This document shows, one piece after another, positions 56,901-64,000 of a DNA stretch of 64,000 nucleotides (within the stretch, counting starts at the first letter, position 1; each line of letters begins with the position of its first letter). The translations under genes and the position numbers were made by a program. The stretch is from Larix kaempferi (lineage: Eukaryota; Streptophyta; Pinopsida; Pinales; Pinaceae): NCBI GenBank assembly GCA_027924585.1, contig BSBM01000190.1, positions 868,001-932,000 of the forward strand, in the 5' to 3' direction. The notes under the pieces are model-generated. The model made no database searches. It worked only from the letters and a program-made list of their open reading frames with translations, and was not told the DNA's origin.

Positions 56901-59900
56901 GGGGGCCTTGTTTGCTAGAGTTTGCTAGAGTCTTACCTACCAAGCAAGAGATGAACAAGATCATCCAAGATGATAACAATAAGCAATTAGTACAGGTCAC
57001 TTGGATCAACCCTCACGCAAAATGACTCTAGTTACCACGATAGCTTTTCATAGAAGTTGTTTCAGTGCTCCCACTTTGTACCCAACAATCCATTTGACAT
57101 ACTTTGGTGGTCGTTCATTGGACATTAATAAAATTACCTTATTATTTTATCTTATCTTTTCAAAGTATTGAGTTTAAATTTAATAAAGGCTTCAATTACC
57201 TTGGGTTTATGCTCAAGCCGAATGACTATGGTTTCCATGATTGGATCTGGTTGTACCAAAGGTCGAAAAAAGGGTCACCACATGGTGCAATAGGTGGTTG
57301 TCCTTTGGTGGGAGATCCGACACTTGTCAAATCTGTTCTCAAAGCTATCCCTTTGTATTGTCCATTGGTGGGAGATTGACACTTGTCAAATCTGTTCCCA
57401 GAGCTATCCCTTTGTATTGCCATTCAATGGTGTACATTAATGCAGGGATGCTTAATAAAATAAGAAATAAAAGTGTTTTCATTTCTTGTGTACAGGCAGA
57501 AAAGAAAAAGATGGAATGGCATTGGTCAAATGGAAGAGAATAGCCAAGCTGGGCTTTAAAAAATATACACCAACTCTGGAAAGGCCTTAGCTGCTGAGAT
57601 AATTGGAGGCTTATCAATAGTGAGGGACTTTGGCACAATGTTACCTCTCAGAAATATCTGGACCCAATGCCTTTTGAAGATTGGATCAGGCTTCCAGTTA
57701 AATCAATCACAATTGCCACAATAATATGGAAAGATTTAGTTCGGTCCTTTTCCCCTACAGGGAATTGGCGTGCTTAGAGAGTTGGTGATGGTAAATAGGC
57801 TGAATGAAATATGAACGTGGTATTATTGCTCTAGCTGATGCTGCAAACCCAGTGAGTAACAATATGTGGCAGCAGTGTTGGAAAAAAGCAGAGACTCTAG
57901 GATTGGAGGGCAACTTGGAGAGCATTGGAAGGCTTTCACTCAAAGGCTGTCACAGGACTAAATTAGAATAAGAATAGAGGATGATTCTCTGGTATGGTCT
58001 AAAAACCCAACAAATGGTAAGTTTACTGCTAGCCTAGGTTACAAGGCCATGTTCGAGGAAGAAATTGGGGACAGATTGGCGATGGAGCAAAATATGGAAA
58101 GTTAAGACAGCTCTAAAATCTAGAATCTTTATGTGGCTGCCCCTTACAAAGAAAACATTGACCTGGGAAGTCCTTCAGAAAAGGGCAAGGCAAGGGCCTG
58201 GTGTTTGCAGGTTGTGTAAAAAAGATGGTGAAGACATAGATCATTTGCTGGTTCACTATGCATTTGGTAAAGAGGTATGGAGTTCTATTCATTCATTGAC
58301 TGTTGAGCAGGGTATGTGGAATGAAGAATCTCTGTTGGGTGTATGAAGAACTGGATTGATGATCAAGCTCTCAAAGAATACAAATTTTAAAGCCATTCCC
58401 TTGATATTATCGTGGGTTATCTGGTTAGCAAGGAATGCAAGCAATTTTTAAGATAAGGTGACTCCTTTTCCAGTCCAACATCAAATAAAGTTTTCATATG
58501 AAGGAATTCAGCTTTCTCCAAAGATAAAAAGGCCATGACAGGTGGGTAACCTGGAGGTGGAACAGTCCCGGCCATGGGCCTTTTTTGATGGTGCATGTCA
58601 GGGCAGTTCTCGACCATGTGGTGTTGGAGGCATGATTTACTTCTCTGATTCTCACAAGATCTCCTTTTGTGAAGGACTAGGGGGAGGGCACTAATAATTT
58701 GGCAGAGTGGAAGACCCTCGCAATCTGATTAAGAATGGTTGTGGAACATGGTATCACTCATATTCAGGTAATGGGGGACTCAAAGTTGGTCATTGATCAG
58801 ACAATCAGATCCATAGGTATGCAGAATTTCATTTTGAGACCTTTCTTCAACCAAGTCAAGATTCTAGACTCTATTTTGTCCACCATCTCTTATATGCATA
58901 TTTATAGGGAGCTCAACATAGAAGCAGATACTGTCCAAAAGAGCAATGGATATAACAAAGGGTAGGTGAGAGATTGATGATGAAGAAGCTGGAGTTTCTC
59001 TCCCAATTTCTTTAAGATCCCTATGCACTGGTCGACCTCTTTGTTTTCCTCAGTGCTGCTGTTTTTGAGTTGATCTGCAGGATACAATTTTCTTTGATGA
59101 TGTATTGTGGGATTAAAAAACCTTTTTGATATTATTATAGCAGAATATAAACAAAGGGCATAATGCCTAGGGACTTTCCTTGGTTATGTTTTGGGTTAAG
59201 AATATTCACTCGAGTTTTCTTCCTTGAGCTGAACATCAAGAAACTACAATTAGGATTTTTTTCCTAGGAAAGAAAAGCAATATTAAAAACATCTTGTAAG
59301 CTGTGCCATATTCACCTGTCTGTTAAATGAGAGTGATTATGTTCTACATATCAGTAGGTAGGATCCATAGGTCATTGTTACCAAGTTCAGCAAAATTGAA
59401 GAAAAAAGTTCAAAAATCCCAGAAAATTTCGGTTTGGCCAAATAATCAGTTCAGCTCAGTTTGGATTTGACACTGTCAACAAATCATTGACAAAACTGAA
59501 TCCAAATTTCATAAATTCACCTACTAAATTGTCTTCTTCAAAAACCCTAAAAAACTAAACAATATAAAAATTTTAAAAAAAGAAGAGTTTCAAGAAACCA
59601 AAAGGAAAATCTCTTGATTTGAAGTGAACACCGAAGACTCAAGGAGACTGGTCACTGCATTTTGGAATTTGAAGTTGAGCTATGCTGGCCACATCTGAAG
59701 GCTAAAATGCTTGCTTAGCACTGCAAAGCTCATGTCAATGGATTGCAGGTAAGTTTCACAGAACCCCTTTTTAATTCCGAACCCTAGAACTCATTCTTTC
59801 ATCTATGAATCTATAACAAAAATGGCATTACATGTTTCAGCCAGGCTTTCTAAGAAATTGTTTTAGTTCGGGCTTGTAAAGGCTTTATTGTCATGGTCAG

Positions 59901-61084
59901 AGTGATGCCAATCACTGTTGTTTGATGGAGTTTCCGTAAACTAAGATACTTTCAGTTACGATTTTTGAATTTCTGGGGAGACTTTAGTGTTGACGTTTTC
60001 GACAAACATTTAAGAGATGGGTTTTGGGTTGAGTGTTTCCAGCTAAAATTAAGGTTACTTTTCATCAGAATGGAGTGGAAAGGAGTTGCAGAAGTTAGCT
60101 CTGCTTTCGTTGTGAAAACACTAATATTTGGTGCTTTTTGAGTTACTATTTCCACCAATAAATAAGGATTTGGTTTTAGCTCAAAGTTATTTCTTAGTAC
60201 TAAGATGTATACTCCCGAGTTTTTTCCATACTGGATTTTTCCCATCCAATTTTTTTTCTGTATCGTACCATACCTATATTCAAAGTCGGTCAGATGGTGC
60301 ATGTGCATAGGTGTGCACATACGAGAATGGGTGAGTGCTAATTCCAACTTGTTACTGATTTGAAGCGAAAATTCGCGGGTGCAGGTGCCGTCTCCCAGAT
60401 CAGGAGACTACCTAGGCATATGGTAATTCTCATTTATTGCTCATGTGTATCCAGTTTCATGTTAGGTTAGGTAAACATCAACAAACCCTTGTGAAAAAAG
60501 GGTTAAAAACATTGGAGCCACACTACCTGGCCCAAGAAGCAAACCATTCAATCCCAACAATACCGCCAATCAAGAGGCTCGGAATACCCGTGCAGCCTTG
60601 TTTTAGACTAATGAACAGCCAATTTTTTTGAAAACTTTACTGAAAACCCATACCACTTATTGAACACGAATGAAAACGGAAAAAATACAGAAGGAGAAAT
60701 TGCCCCATTAATGAAAAACTAGATATATTCGCATTTAACCAAGTCTTATACGCTGTGAGTGCCCTAAATATATAAATCGAATGCATTCAACACAAAAAGG
60801 GCTTGAAGAATTTAAAACCATGAGAAACTCACCCTGGCTTTGGCGTGCCTTTCGGTGGTGACCTTGAGCTGATAATCTTTCTCGCTTAGTTGATGCTGCA
60901 AACTGGAAACCTGTTCGCCCAACTTTCTAATGGATCGGTGGGCTAATTCCAGCTGGAAGGAAAGCACAGAGACTTGGGAAGTGGAAGGTCCAATCATGGA
61001 GTAGATTTGTGCATTGCAATGGTTGCTGAGCTCGCTGGACAGTTCACCATTTATGTCTGCTCCCCCTTCTACTCCCATCTTCAT
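37671..61084 (-). CDS. Host coiled-coil protein gene, six exons, 297 aa
   Basis: Proposed join on the minus strand: 61084-60833, 38957-38721, 38608-38517, 38206-38116, 38020-37880, 37751-37671 (894 nt with stop). Every junction has GT/AG ends, and phases agree (0, 0, 2, 0, 0). The protein has an N-terminal Ser-rich stretch and two coiled-coil segments (about residues 45-84 and 85-155, with SSLQHQLSEKDYQL and EELRNECEQFRRDRDAFEEQ). A basic C-terminal region includes PKKKVK (about residues 227-232), resembling a nuclear localisation signal. I do not recognise the family name. Unlike everything around it, the frame is undamaged. Intron 1 is about 21.9 kb. Extra exons inside intron 1 cannot be excluded. 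Confidence 0.72.
39290..39990 (+). pseudogene. Decayed fragment of an unidentified conserved protein
   Basis: A plus-strand frame from about 39544 reads FGYGYPKPFGTAGVRVNKEK, stop, GSSGPLVTAGMNKAWEEEC, then QSDLSLPCPGSIGLVFTDG, stop, VAGNIWNGGVPVPDTPINTE and GRKCLGSILGNTIRRFLLLP. The composition (Gly/Pro-rich, Cys pairs) is protein-like over ~140 codons, interrupted only by TAG, TAA and a later TAA. Just upstream, a different frame reads SDGTDLPKETLPRDFDILSTL, which could be its N-terminal side after a shift. It is not a transposon protein I know. It may be an old duplicated or captured host gene. Confidence 0.45.
40765..42070 (+). pseudogene. Possible further exons of the same decayed gene
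   Basis: 40780-41060 reads an Asn/Gln/Ser-rich stretch (NSINSKNWPTSIPKQQPAQK). About 41086-41200 reads RVLLLRTISESLHILAVTWP and then LRIKSSTDPLSELYDP before a stop. Splice-acceptor-like CTGCAG or TTGCAG sites precede readable pieces near 41361, 41443 and 41749. This pattern suggests a genomic (intron-containing) gene copy rather than a processed one. Identity unknown. Confidence 0.35.
42519..42983. mobile_element. hAT-type MITE, 465 bp
   Basis: Terminal inverted repeats CAGTGTTCCAC (42519-42529) and GTGGAACACTA (42973-42983; the last base deviates from perfect symmetry). Flanked by 8-bp near-identical direct repeats GTTTTTTT (42511-42518) and GTTTTTCT (42984-42991). TIRs starting CAG and 8-bp duplications are the hAT signature. 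There is no coding content. The G/C-rich ends contrast with an AT-rich middle. Confidence 0.78.
43865..44350. repeat. AT-rich insert or intron in the hAT gene with repeated GGCCGACA motif
   Basis: Pieces such as taattaatggccgacaat (44056 and 44158) and acattttactttttt recur. It separates two contiguous parts of DUF659, so it is an intron or a later insertion. Confidence 0.55.
45185..45320 (+). repeat. 68-bp direct duplication inside the hAT gene
   Basis: The segment containing 'gataacagatgaaacattgaagtccattgccctatacatgcagctagg' occurs at about 45171-45221 and again at 45257-45305 with the same flanks (ttcatgaacccaaggta). It alters the hAT reading frame region. Confidence 0.85.
45717..46406 (-). 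mobile_element. Solo copia LTR
   Basis: 690 bp, TGTTAAATTT...ACATCAACA, flanked by AGTGT on both sides (45712-45716 and 46407-46411). On the minus strand it begins TGTTGATGTATATGTAACTTCGG and shares the TATTCCTC...GGAAGTGTCGTCATTT core and TATAAATAGAG box with the LTRs of the copia element at 2524-8455, so it is the same family. Contains two tandem copies of a ~48-bp unit (ccccca(c/a)tagggtggtctaataacccttt). It interrupts the hAT dimerisation domain. Confidence 0.92.
46840..47580 (+). mobile_element. Truncated copia 3' end (RNase H tail plus LTR start)
   Basis: Reads VDILTKPLAKGKFEAFKDKLG, the C-terminal end of copia RNase H. A PPT (ctaagagggag, to 46952) and an LTR beginning TGTTGATGTTTGTAGC at 46953 follow. 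The LTR has TTATAAAGTGA motifs as in element E. Its end is not clear (somewhere before ~47600) and no 5' partner is in the window. Confidence 0.78.
47600..49451. other. Intronic sequence, weak LTR-like start
   Basis: At 48034 TGTAACGACCC is followed by TATATAAAAG (about 48098) and a GC-richer block to 48490, which would fit an LTR start, but no partner or duplication is found. The remainder is AT-rich without ORFs of note. Confidence 0.35.
50524..50531 (-). promoter_or_regulatory. LTR TATA box of element F
   Basis: Minus strand CTATATAAAG; the same box lies in the other LTR at about 54664-54671. Transcription would run toward 49457 in this copy. Confidence 0.55.
51187..51640 (-). repeat. Hairpin array in element F left LTR
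   Basis: Successive inverted repeats with mostly 3-7 base loops: CATTC-ttaat-GAATG (51187-51201), GTTGATCAAC (51244-51253), CTCAGC-ctcaa-GCTGAG, CATTCAGTC-cta-GACTGAATG, CTTGGTCA-tcg-TGACCAAG, CATTCTC-tct-GAGAATG and others. The paired array is at 55326-55776. Confidence 0.85.
51660..51690 (-). other. Polypurine tract of element F
   Basis: Plus CTCCCTCTCAGCTAGAGAGG directly after the LTR end; purine-rich on the element strand. Confidence 0.75.
51671..52200 (-). pseudogene. Element F pol remnant (linker, RT start, RNase H end)
   Basis: After the pre-integrase tail (SGHVVKALLNN) the integrase core is missing. An acidic linker leads to LQVWNNSFQLKMDNDIWKV and QQGKSSVTSIWIFKIK, the RT N-terminus, and then directly DIQSSLKLSEIPVFYDR and WTKPLSS from RNase H. 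The RT palm with its YVDD is absent. Confidence 0.82.
52202..52564 (-). pseudogene. Element F protease, in frame after gag stop
   Basis: The minus strand reads SWWIDSGATKHMTRYKKALVG (about 52484-52545), the copia protease site with intact Asp-Ser-Gly. It continues LEIKGVGSTALRLDSGMLIH, ILYVLGLKRNVLSVAILEDKG and EGKALVW. It is in the same frame as Gag, separated only by one TAA (52565-52567). A further stop follows GV at 52202. The family cleaves the Gag-Pol precursor. Confidence 0.85.
52565..53440 (-). CDS. copia Gag polyprotein of element F
   Basis: An uninterrupted 291-codon frame starting MASNFVKAEDRLEGASNFNA, 123 bp downstream of the PBS. It has the copia Gag order: DUF4219-like N-terminus (WKARVLIILEENDL), UBN2 core (FFSKIAQLKDQLMALGV, then TAVDGLPTSWETFL), a basic stretch and one CCHC knuckle (CFKCNKLGHYANVC, residues ~236-249). 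It ends in a Lys/Glu-rich tail and TAA where relatives read into protease. Gag assembles the particle and packages RNA. That gag alone is intact fits a non-autonomous element. Confidence 0.9.
   Translation of the reverse strand: MASNFVKAEDRLEGASNFNAWKARVLIILEENDLDELVTNVVEEPTTAQGRASFKKKQAKTKRVIFDSVKDNLMPIIAPLRTAKECFDALANLYEKKAPTQKSVLKKQLCSLKMEDKEIVASFFSKIAQLKDQLMALGVGVDDDDLVQTAVDGLPTSWETFLSAVNGRETQPSFDRLWHDCLEEEGRIQSRSGPQTEKNLALTAKTRGERCFPQHQNKGKRPQGNHSHKSKIRCFKCNKLGHYANVCRNPPNKNWHKGKHHASIATEEEEPQQKKSKVETKEKDKKEYYLI
53551..53562 (-). other. Primer-binding site of element F
   Basis: Minus TGGTATCAGAGC, a perfect initiator-Met tRNA complement directly next to the right LTR. Confidence 0.9.
54241..54300. 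repeat. 12-bp tandem repeat, five copies
   Basis: GAAGCAAGTCGT and variants at 54241, 54253, 54265, 54277 and 54289. The other LTR has one copy (about 50151). Confidence 0.95.
54301..54476. repeat. ~88-bp tandem duplication in element F right LTR
   Basis: GTGAAGGGGTGAGGCAAACC...GGGGCCTCGAATT occurs at about 54299-54385 and 54386-54473, with a single base change (gaagccgtg/gaagctgtg). Single copy in the left LTR. Confidence 0.9.
55326..55776 (-). repeat. Hairpin array in element F right LTR
   Basis: Includes CTGGTC-cat-GACCAG (55400-55414), CATTCTC-cca-GAGAATG (55421-55437), CATTCAGTC-cta-GACTGAATG (55458-55478), CTTGGTC-ctc-GACCAAG and CCCTAGT-taactg-ACTAGGG. In places the stems pair better than in the left copy. 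Confidence 0.85.
56095..57100 (+). pseudogene. LINE reverse transcriptase fragment (RVT_1)
   Basis: Frames read CFVDFQKGFNFVPIEALFQRL, the RT block with FVDF(Q/K)KAFD where the Asp is now Asn. Further on come LISIMLLVDDLVLLASSP (LVDD in place of F/YADD), LDALALLCDLHQLTINLGKTK and ILYGWKVWGP. Stops and shifts are numerous. It is a different LINE lineage from the fragment that follows it. No endonuclease is seen upstream. Confidence 0.8.
57170..58975 (+). pseudogene. L1-type LINE ORF2 C-terminal half (RT end, zf-RVT, RNase H)
   Basis: Ordered blocks: KFNKGFNYLGFMLKP and WCNRWLSFGGR, LVKSV.KAIPLY (post-RT region, 57170-57440), DPMPFEDWIRLP (~57660), IWKVKTALKSRIFMWLPLTKK with CRLCKKDGEDIDHLLVH (zf-RVT, 58090-58260), and RNase H with FFDGACQGS (58590), THIQVMGDSKLVIDQ and HIYRELNIEAD (58740-58930). 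A 60-bp segment (ggtgggagatc(c)gacacttgtcaaatctgtt) is tandemly duplicated at 57308-57430. Frameshifts abound. Confidence 0.85.
58976..60826. other. Intron 1 sequence near the donor, no gene recognised
   Basis: AT-rich with short ORFs only. The first part may be LINE 3' UTR; no clear poly(A) tail or target duplication is seen. Confidence 0.45.
60833..61084 (-). CDS. Host gene exon 1
   Basis: The ATG at 61082-61084 starts MKMGVEGGADINGELSSELS. The exon encodes 84 residues ending VTTERHAKAR, then donor GTGAGT. An upstream in-frame ATG (61273) lies before the TATA box and is rejected. The second half is heptad-patterned (VSVLSFQLELAHRSIRKLGE), predicting a coiled coil that continues in exon 2. 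Confidence 0.75.
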
Positions 61085-61232
61085 TTGGGTGTTATTGGAA
61101 TAATATTCGTATGCTCCTCCCCACTCTTCCTCCCCTCTGCAAGTTGTGTTTTTGAATTCAATTGGGTGGGGCAGAGAGAAGGGAAGGGAATTCAAAGAGT
61201 TCGATATTGACTCGCGAGAAGTTAACCCTCCG

Positions 61233-61241
61233 TATATATAT
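61233..61241 (-). promoter_or_regulatory. TATA box of the host gene
   Basis: Minus strand CTATATATATACGG, about 150 bp upstream of the chosen ATG. A start site near 61205 would leave a 5' UTR of about 120 nt. Confidence 0.6.
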
Positions 61242-61299
61242 AGACTAGGTGGCTTTGGAGGGGTGGAACTCAATCTGGCGCAATGTCCATGGATGAGTG

Positions 61300-64000
61300 T
61301 GGGACAAGAAAGATTTTCTTTATTAAGTCAGTTTTAAATGTGGTGACAAGACAAGGATTCGTTAAGACCAATAATTATTTGACGAAAAAATTGCAATTCT
61401 CGAGACGTGAGGTCATGTTAATAAGCAAAGGTTAGGAAATGCCATGTTAATGAGTAAACACGGGTTAGGAGATGTTGTTAATGTTGATGGCCTTTGTGTA
61501 AGAGGCGGAGTGCAAGTTTAAGGTGGTGATTTTAATGGATATATTTTAGTCACACCTTCTGAAATGAAGGTCAGGTTGTTGTACAGATGATATTTTATGG
61601 GTGATGGATATTGTAGGTTAGGTAATTACGAGGAGTAATATATTCAATTATGCATGATTTAATTTTTTTTATTAATACAAAAACAAGAGCTTTTATGCAA
61701 GTGTAGCTTAAAAGTTCGACGATTTCGTTTTGAGAGTACATATTTTTTCTGTACGAATTCAATAGAATTTGGGAAGAAATTTTTTAAATCCCATAAAACA
61801 ATGTTAAACTTGCATAATCCGGTGCCCCCTAGGGTTTTTGAGGGTACTGAATCCTTCTATGCATTCAAAAAAAACAATTTGAACAACACAAATTTCATAT
61901 TTATTGAAAAAAAATCGCCACATTCCGTCCAAAAACTCCCGGATGGGGGAAATCGTCAAACGTTTAAACTTCTTCTTCATTCAAAGGTGTAGGATATGAA
62001 TTTTATACTTGAGTATCCATGCATTCATACTCAATATAGGTGTTGTGATTTGGCCTACTTCTATGTTGTGCCCATGTATGACTTGCCCTGTGATGACTTG
62101 TTTACCTTTCATCCTTCATTACAAAGGCTCTTTTGTGCTAGAGCACTCGACCTTGAGTCTAGAGGTACAACATTTTGAGATGTCTAGTGCTTGGGTAGGG
62201 TTCCCCCTCTTTGCATTTCCTCTTGTCTTTAATCTTCGATCATCAATTTGACTTTGTTAAACCGTTTAAGGCACTCACCCACTCACCCTTGACTTTATTG
62301 CCTTTCCTCTTGTATTTAACCTTTGGTCCTCAACGACCCTAATCTATGTTTTGTTGCTTAATTGGGATTTACAAGGTCAAACCTTCCTTAACCCTTCATG
62401 GTTTATTAGTGTTGAGTTAACATTGAGTTTCTTATGTTGTACTGACACATAAATCATAGCTCATGGAACAAAGTGTTGAACTTGGGGAAAATACTTGCAA
62501 CATGGGCCAAGAATTAGTAGTACTCAATCAAAAGCCACACCACAACTCTTTCATACAAAACGCTTTGTCCAACAATGAGTCTAATGTTCACTTACACCTT
62601 GAGGTTATTTCTTTGCCTATTTATATCGCTCCTCTCCTCTTTGTAAAGTATATTCAAGTACTCTTCAAATCTTTTATCTTCGGAAACCATCTTACGAGAA
62701 TGTGACTACCAGATTGGTGTCAAATCTTGATCTAGCTCTCTAACTCCTCTTCCTTTCCCTTTCTTTGCTTGTTCTTGTCATCTTTGGTGCCTCTATATTT
62801 CTCTCTTGCTTTTGGTTTGATTTATCATTGGTGGCTTGTTGATTTGTCCTAGGGCATCTCCATTTGCATAGTCCCCTCCTACGCCTTACATTATTCAATT
62901 CTTCTAACCCAGAGGAGGTTCCAAAACAACTAGGGCAAAAATGGTACCACAAGCTCACTAAAGGATATAAATAAATATTGTGTGTGTGTGTAGAGAGAGA
63001 GAGATATTTCCAAGGAAAATCATGCAAGATACCCCCCTCTTCATTAGAATCTCTGAATAGAGGGAAACACAATTGCCAGCCACAATAGTATATGGTAACC
63101 TAACATGACTTAATTGAACTTGGACATTAGTTCGACTAAAATTTGAGACCTCGTGACAAACTTTGCCTTGAAACAAAGTTTTTGAACCAATTAAGCTAAC
63201 CAAGTAGGCTTTAAAATTTTGGGTTAAGCCCAAAAATAAAGTCAAATTTGGTAAGTGAAGCAAGACATCTTCCAAGTCAAGTGATGGGCCACTAAATTGC
63301 ATGATTATAAGGCCCATCTCATAACTAATATGACATGTTTGTGCCCCAAGAACTAAGACTTCCTTGGAACTCTATGGTTTATGATGAATATGAGGCATTT
63401 GATTTATGTTTGTTCAAACTTATGTGATCTACTTGAGTGTTAAGGTTTAATGTCGCATTTTCAGAGATGACCTTTGAAAGATTTATGGATTGTGAGATCC
63501 CTAGACTAATTTTGAATGTGAGAAAGAACAAACCTTGGAATCCAAGTTGTTTGGTCTCAATTATACTTTGAACAACCTACTCCATGGGAGAGAATAAGGG
63601 ATCATGTCCTTTCTCAATCTTCAAAAGCTACCGAGGATTTAAGGAACTAGCAATTGTGACCATCTTTATTCAAAATTGTGTTGATTGAAGCTTTTGAATT
63701 GTTTAGGAAGGAAAGAAGTGCTCTCTTGTAATAAAATTGCATAAATATCTTCGTTGAAGGATTGATTGGAAGATTTAGTTCAAAAACTTCAAGTATAAAT
63801 AGAAGTAGAAGAGGTAGGATTGAGTTAGTTATTGTTAAGCATTAGAGAGCTCATTGTAAGAGGAGATAATTACATAACCAGGTTATGAAATTTTATGGAA
63901 AAAAGAGAGGTGTTCATTGAAGATATGAGTGCTTATTAGTTTGCTTAGGGTTCTTGTAGCTACCTTGAGTAAGGGCCCACTCATTGAGGGAAGGCAAAGA
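61300..64000. other. Intergenic, no gene recognised
   Basis: Upstream of the host gene. Only short ORFs. A (TG)n(GA)n microsatellite lies at about 62980-63004. Near the right edge, TATAAATAG (63795-63803), followed by an AG-rich stretch, looks like an LTR promoter cut by the window end, but this cannot be tested here. Confidence 0.45.

Larger units (their letters stand above)
38958..60832 (-). other. Giant intron 1 of the host gene (~21.9 kb)
   Basis: Donor GTGAGT at 60832-60827 follows AAGCCAGG; acceptor GGTAG ends at 38958. Its contents are transposable elements and a decayed gene fragment on both strands, detailed in separate entries. Both flanking exons are phase 0 and read continuously as KVTTERHAKAR|DEATQNALALKK. 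Confidence 0.65.

Noticed and set aside
61085-61273. Upstream in-frame ATG extending host exon 1
   Set aside because: It lies at or upstream of the TATA box at 61233-61241, so it is unlikely to be transcribed. The extension also lacks protein-like composition.

Overview
The window looks like nuclear DNA from a seed plant with a large, repeat-rich genome. A gymnosperm is my inference, from a ~21.9 kb intron and the density of old, nested retrotransposons; no species marker is visible. There are no bacterial operons, no CRISPR array, no rRNA and no tRNA gene. Most of the 64 kb is retroelement DNA in several layers, plus one split host gene.

Left third (1-24.2 kb). A Ty1/copia element with paired LTRs and a CCTTC target duplication lies at 2524-8455. 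It is broken in gag and pol, lacks integrase, and carries an 87-bp tandem repeat before its 3' LTR. Next comes a LINE (about 10.08-12.72 kb: ORF1 DUF4283/zinc knuckle, endonuclease, start of RT). It is cut inside RT by a minus-strand copia relative (element A, 12718-23753). Both LTRs of A were hit in turn: the left by a Ty3/gypsy element (13582 to ~16.4 kb, gag-protease only), the right by another defective copia element (element E, 19255-22151, TSD CCTTA). A LINE RNase H remnant resumes where A is truncated.

Middle (24-37 kb). A second LINE tail (27.73-28.13 and 35.19-35.29 kb) is split by minus-strand element B (28127-35184, TSD TGAAG). B's left LTR is split by element C (28687-33199, TSD GTTTT, 218-bp LTRs, no recognisable pol).

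Host gene (37.5-61.2 kb, minus strand). Exon 1 at 60833-61084 has a TATA box upstream. Five exons lie at 37671-38957. Together they give a 297-residue coiled-coil protein with a PKKKVK nuclear-localisation-like motif. Phases and GT/AG sites agree at every junction. Intron 1 (38958-60832) holds a decayed fragment of another gene, a 465-bp hAT-type MITE, a hAT transposase pseudogene split by a solo LTR, a copia tail, a complete minus-strand copia derivative (element F, 49457-55800, TSD ATTCT) and two LINE fragments.

Most notable: elements A and F belong to one non-autonomous copia lineage. They share the same pol deletion junction, which removes the RT catalytic core, and their U3 ends are packed with different short hairpins in series. 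Almost every coding region except the host gene is damaged. Calls come from reading protein motifs and aligning repeats by eye.
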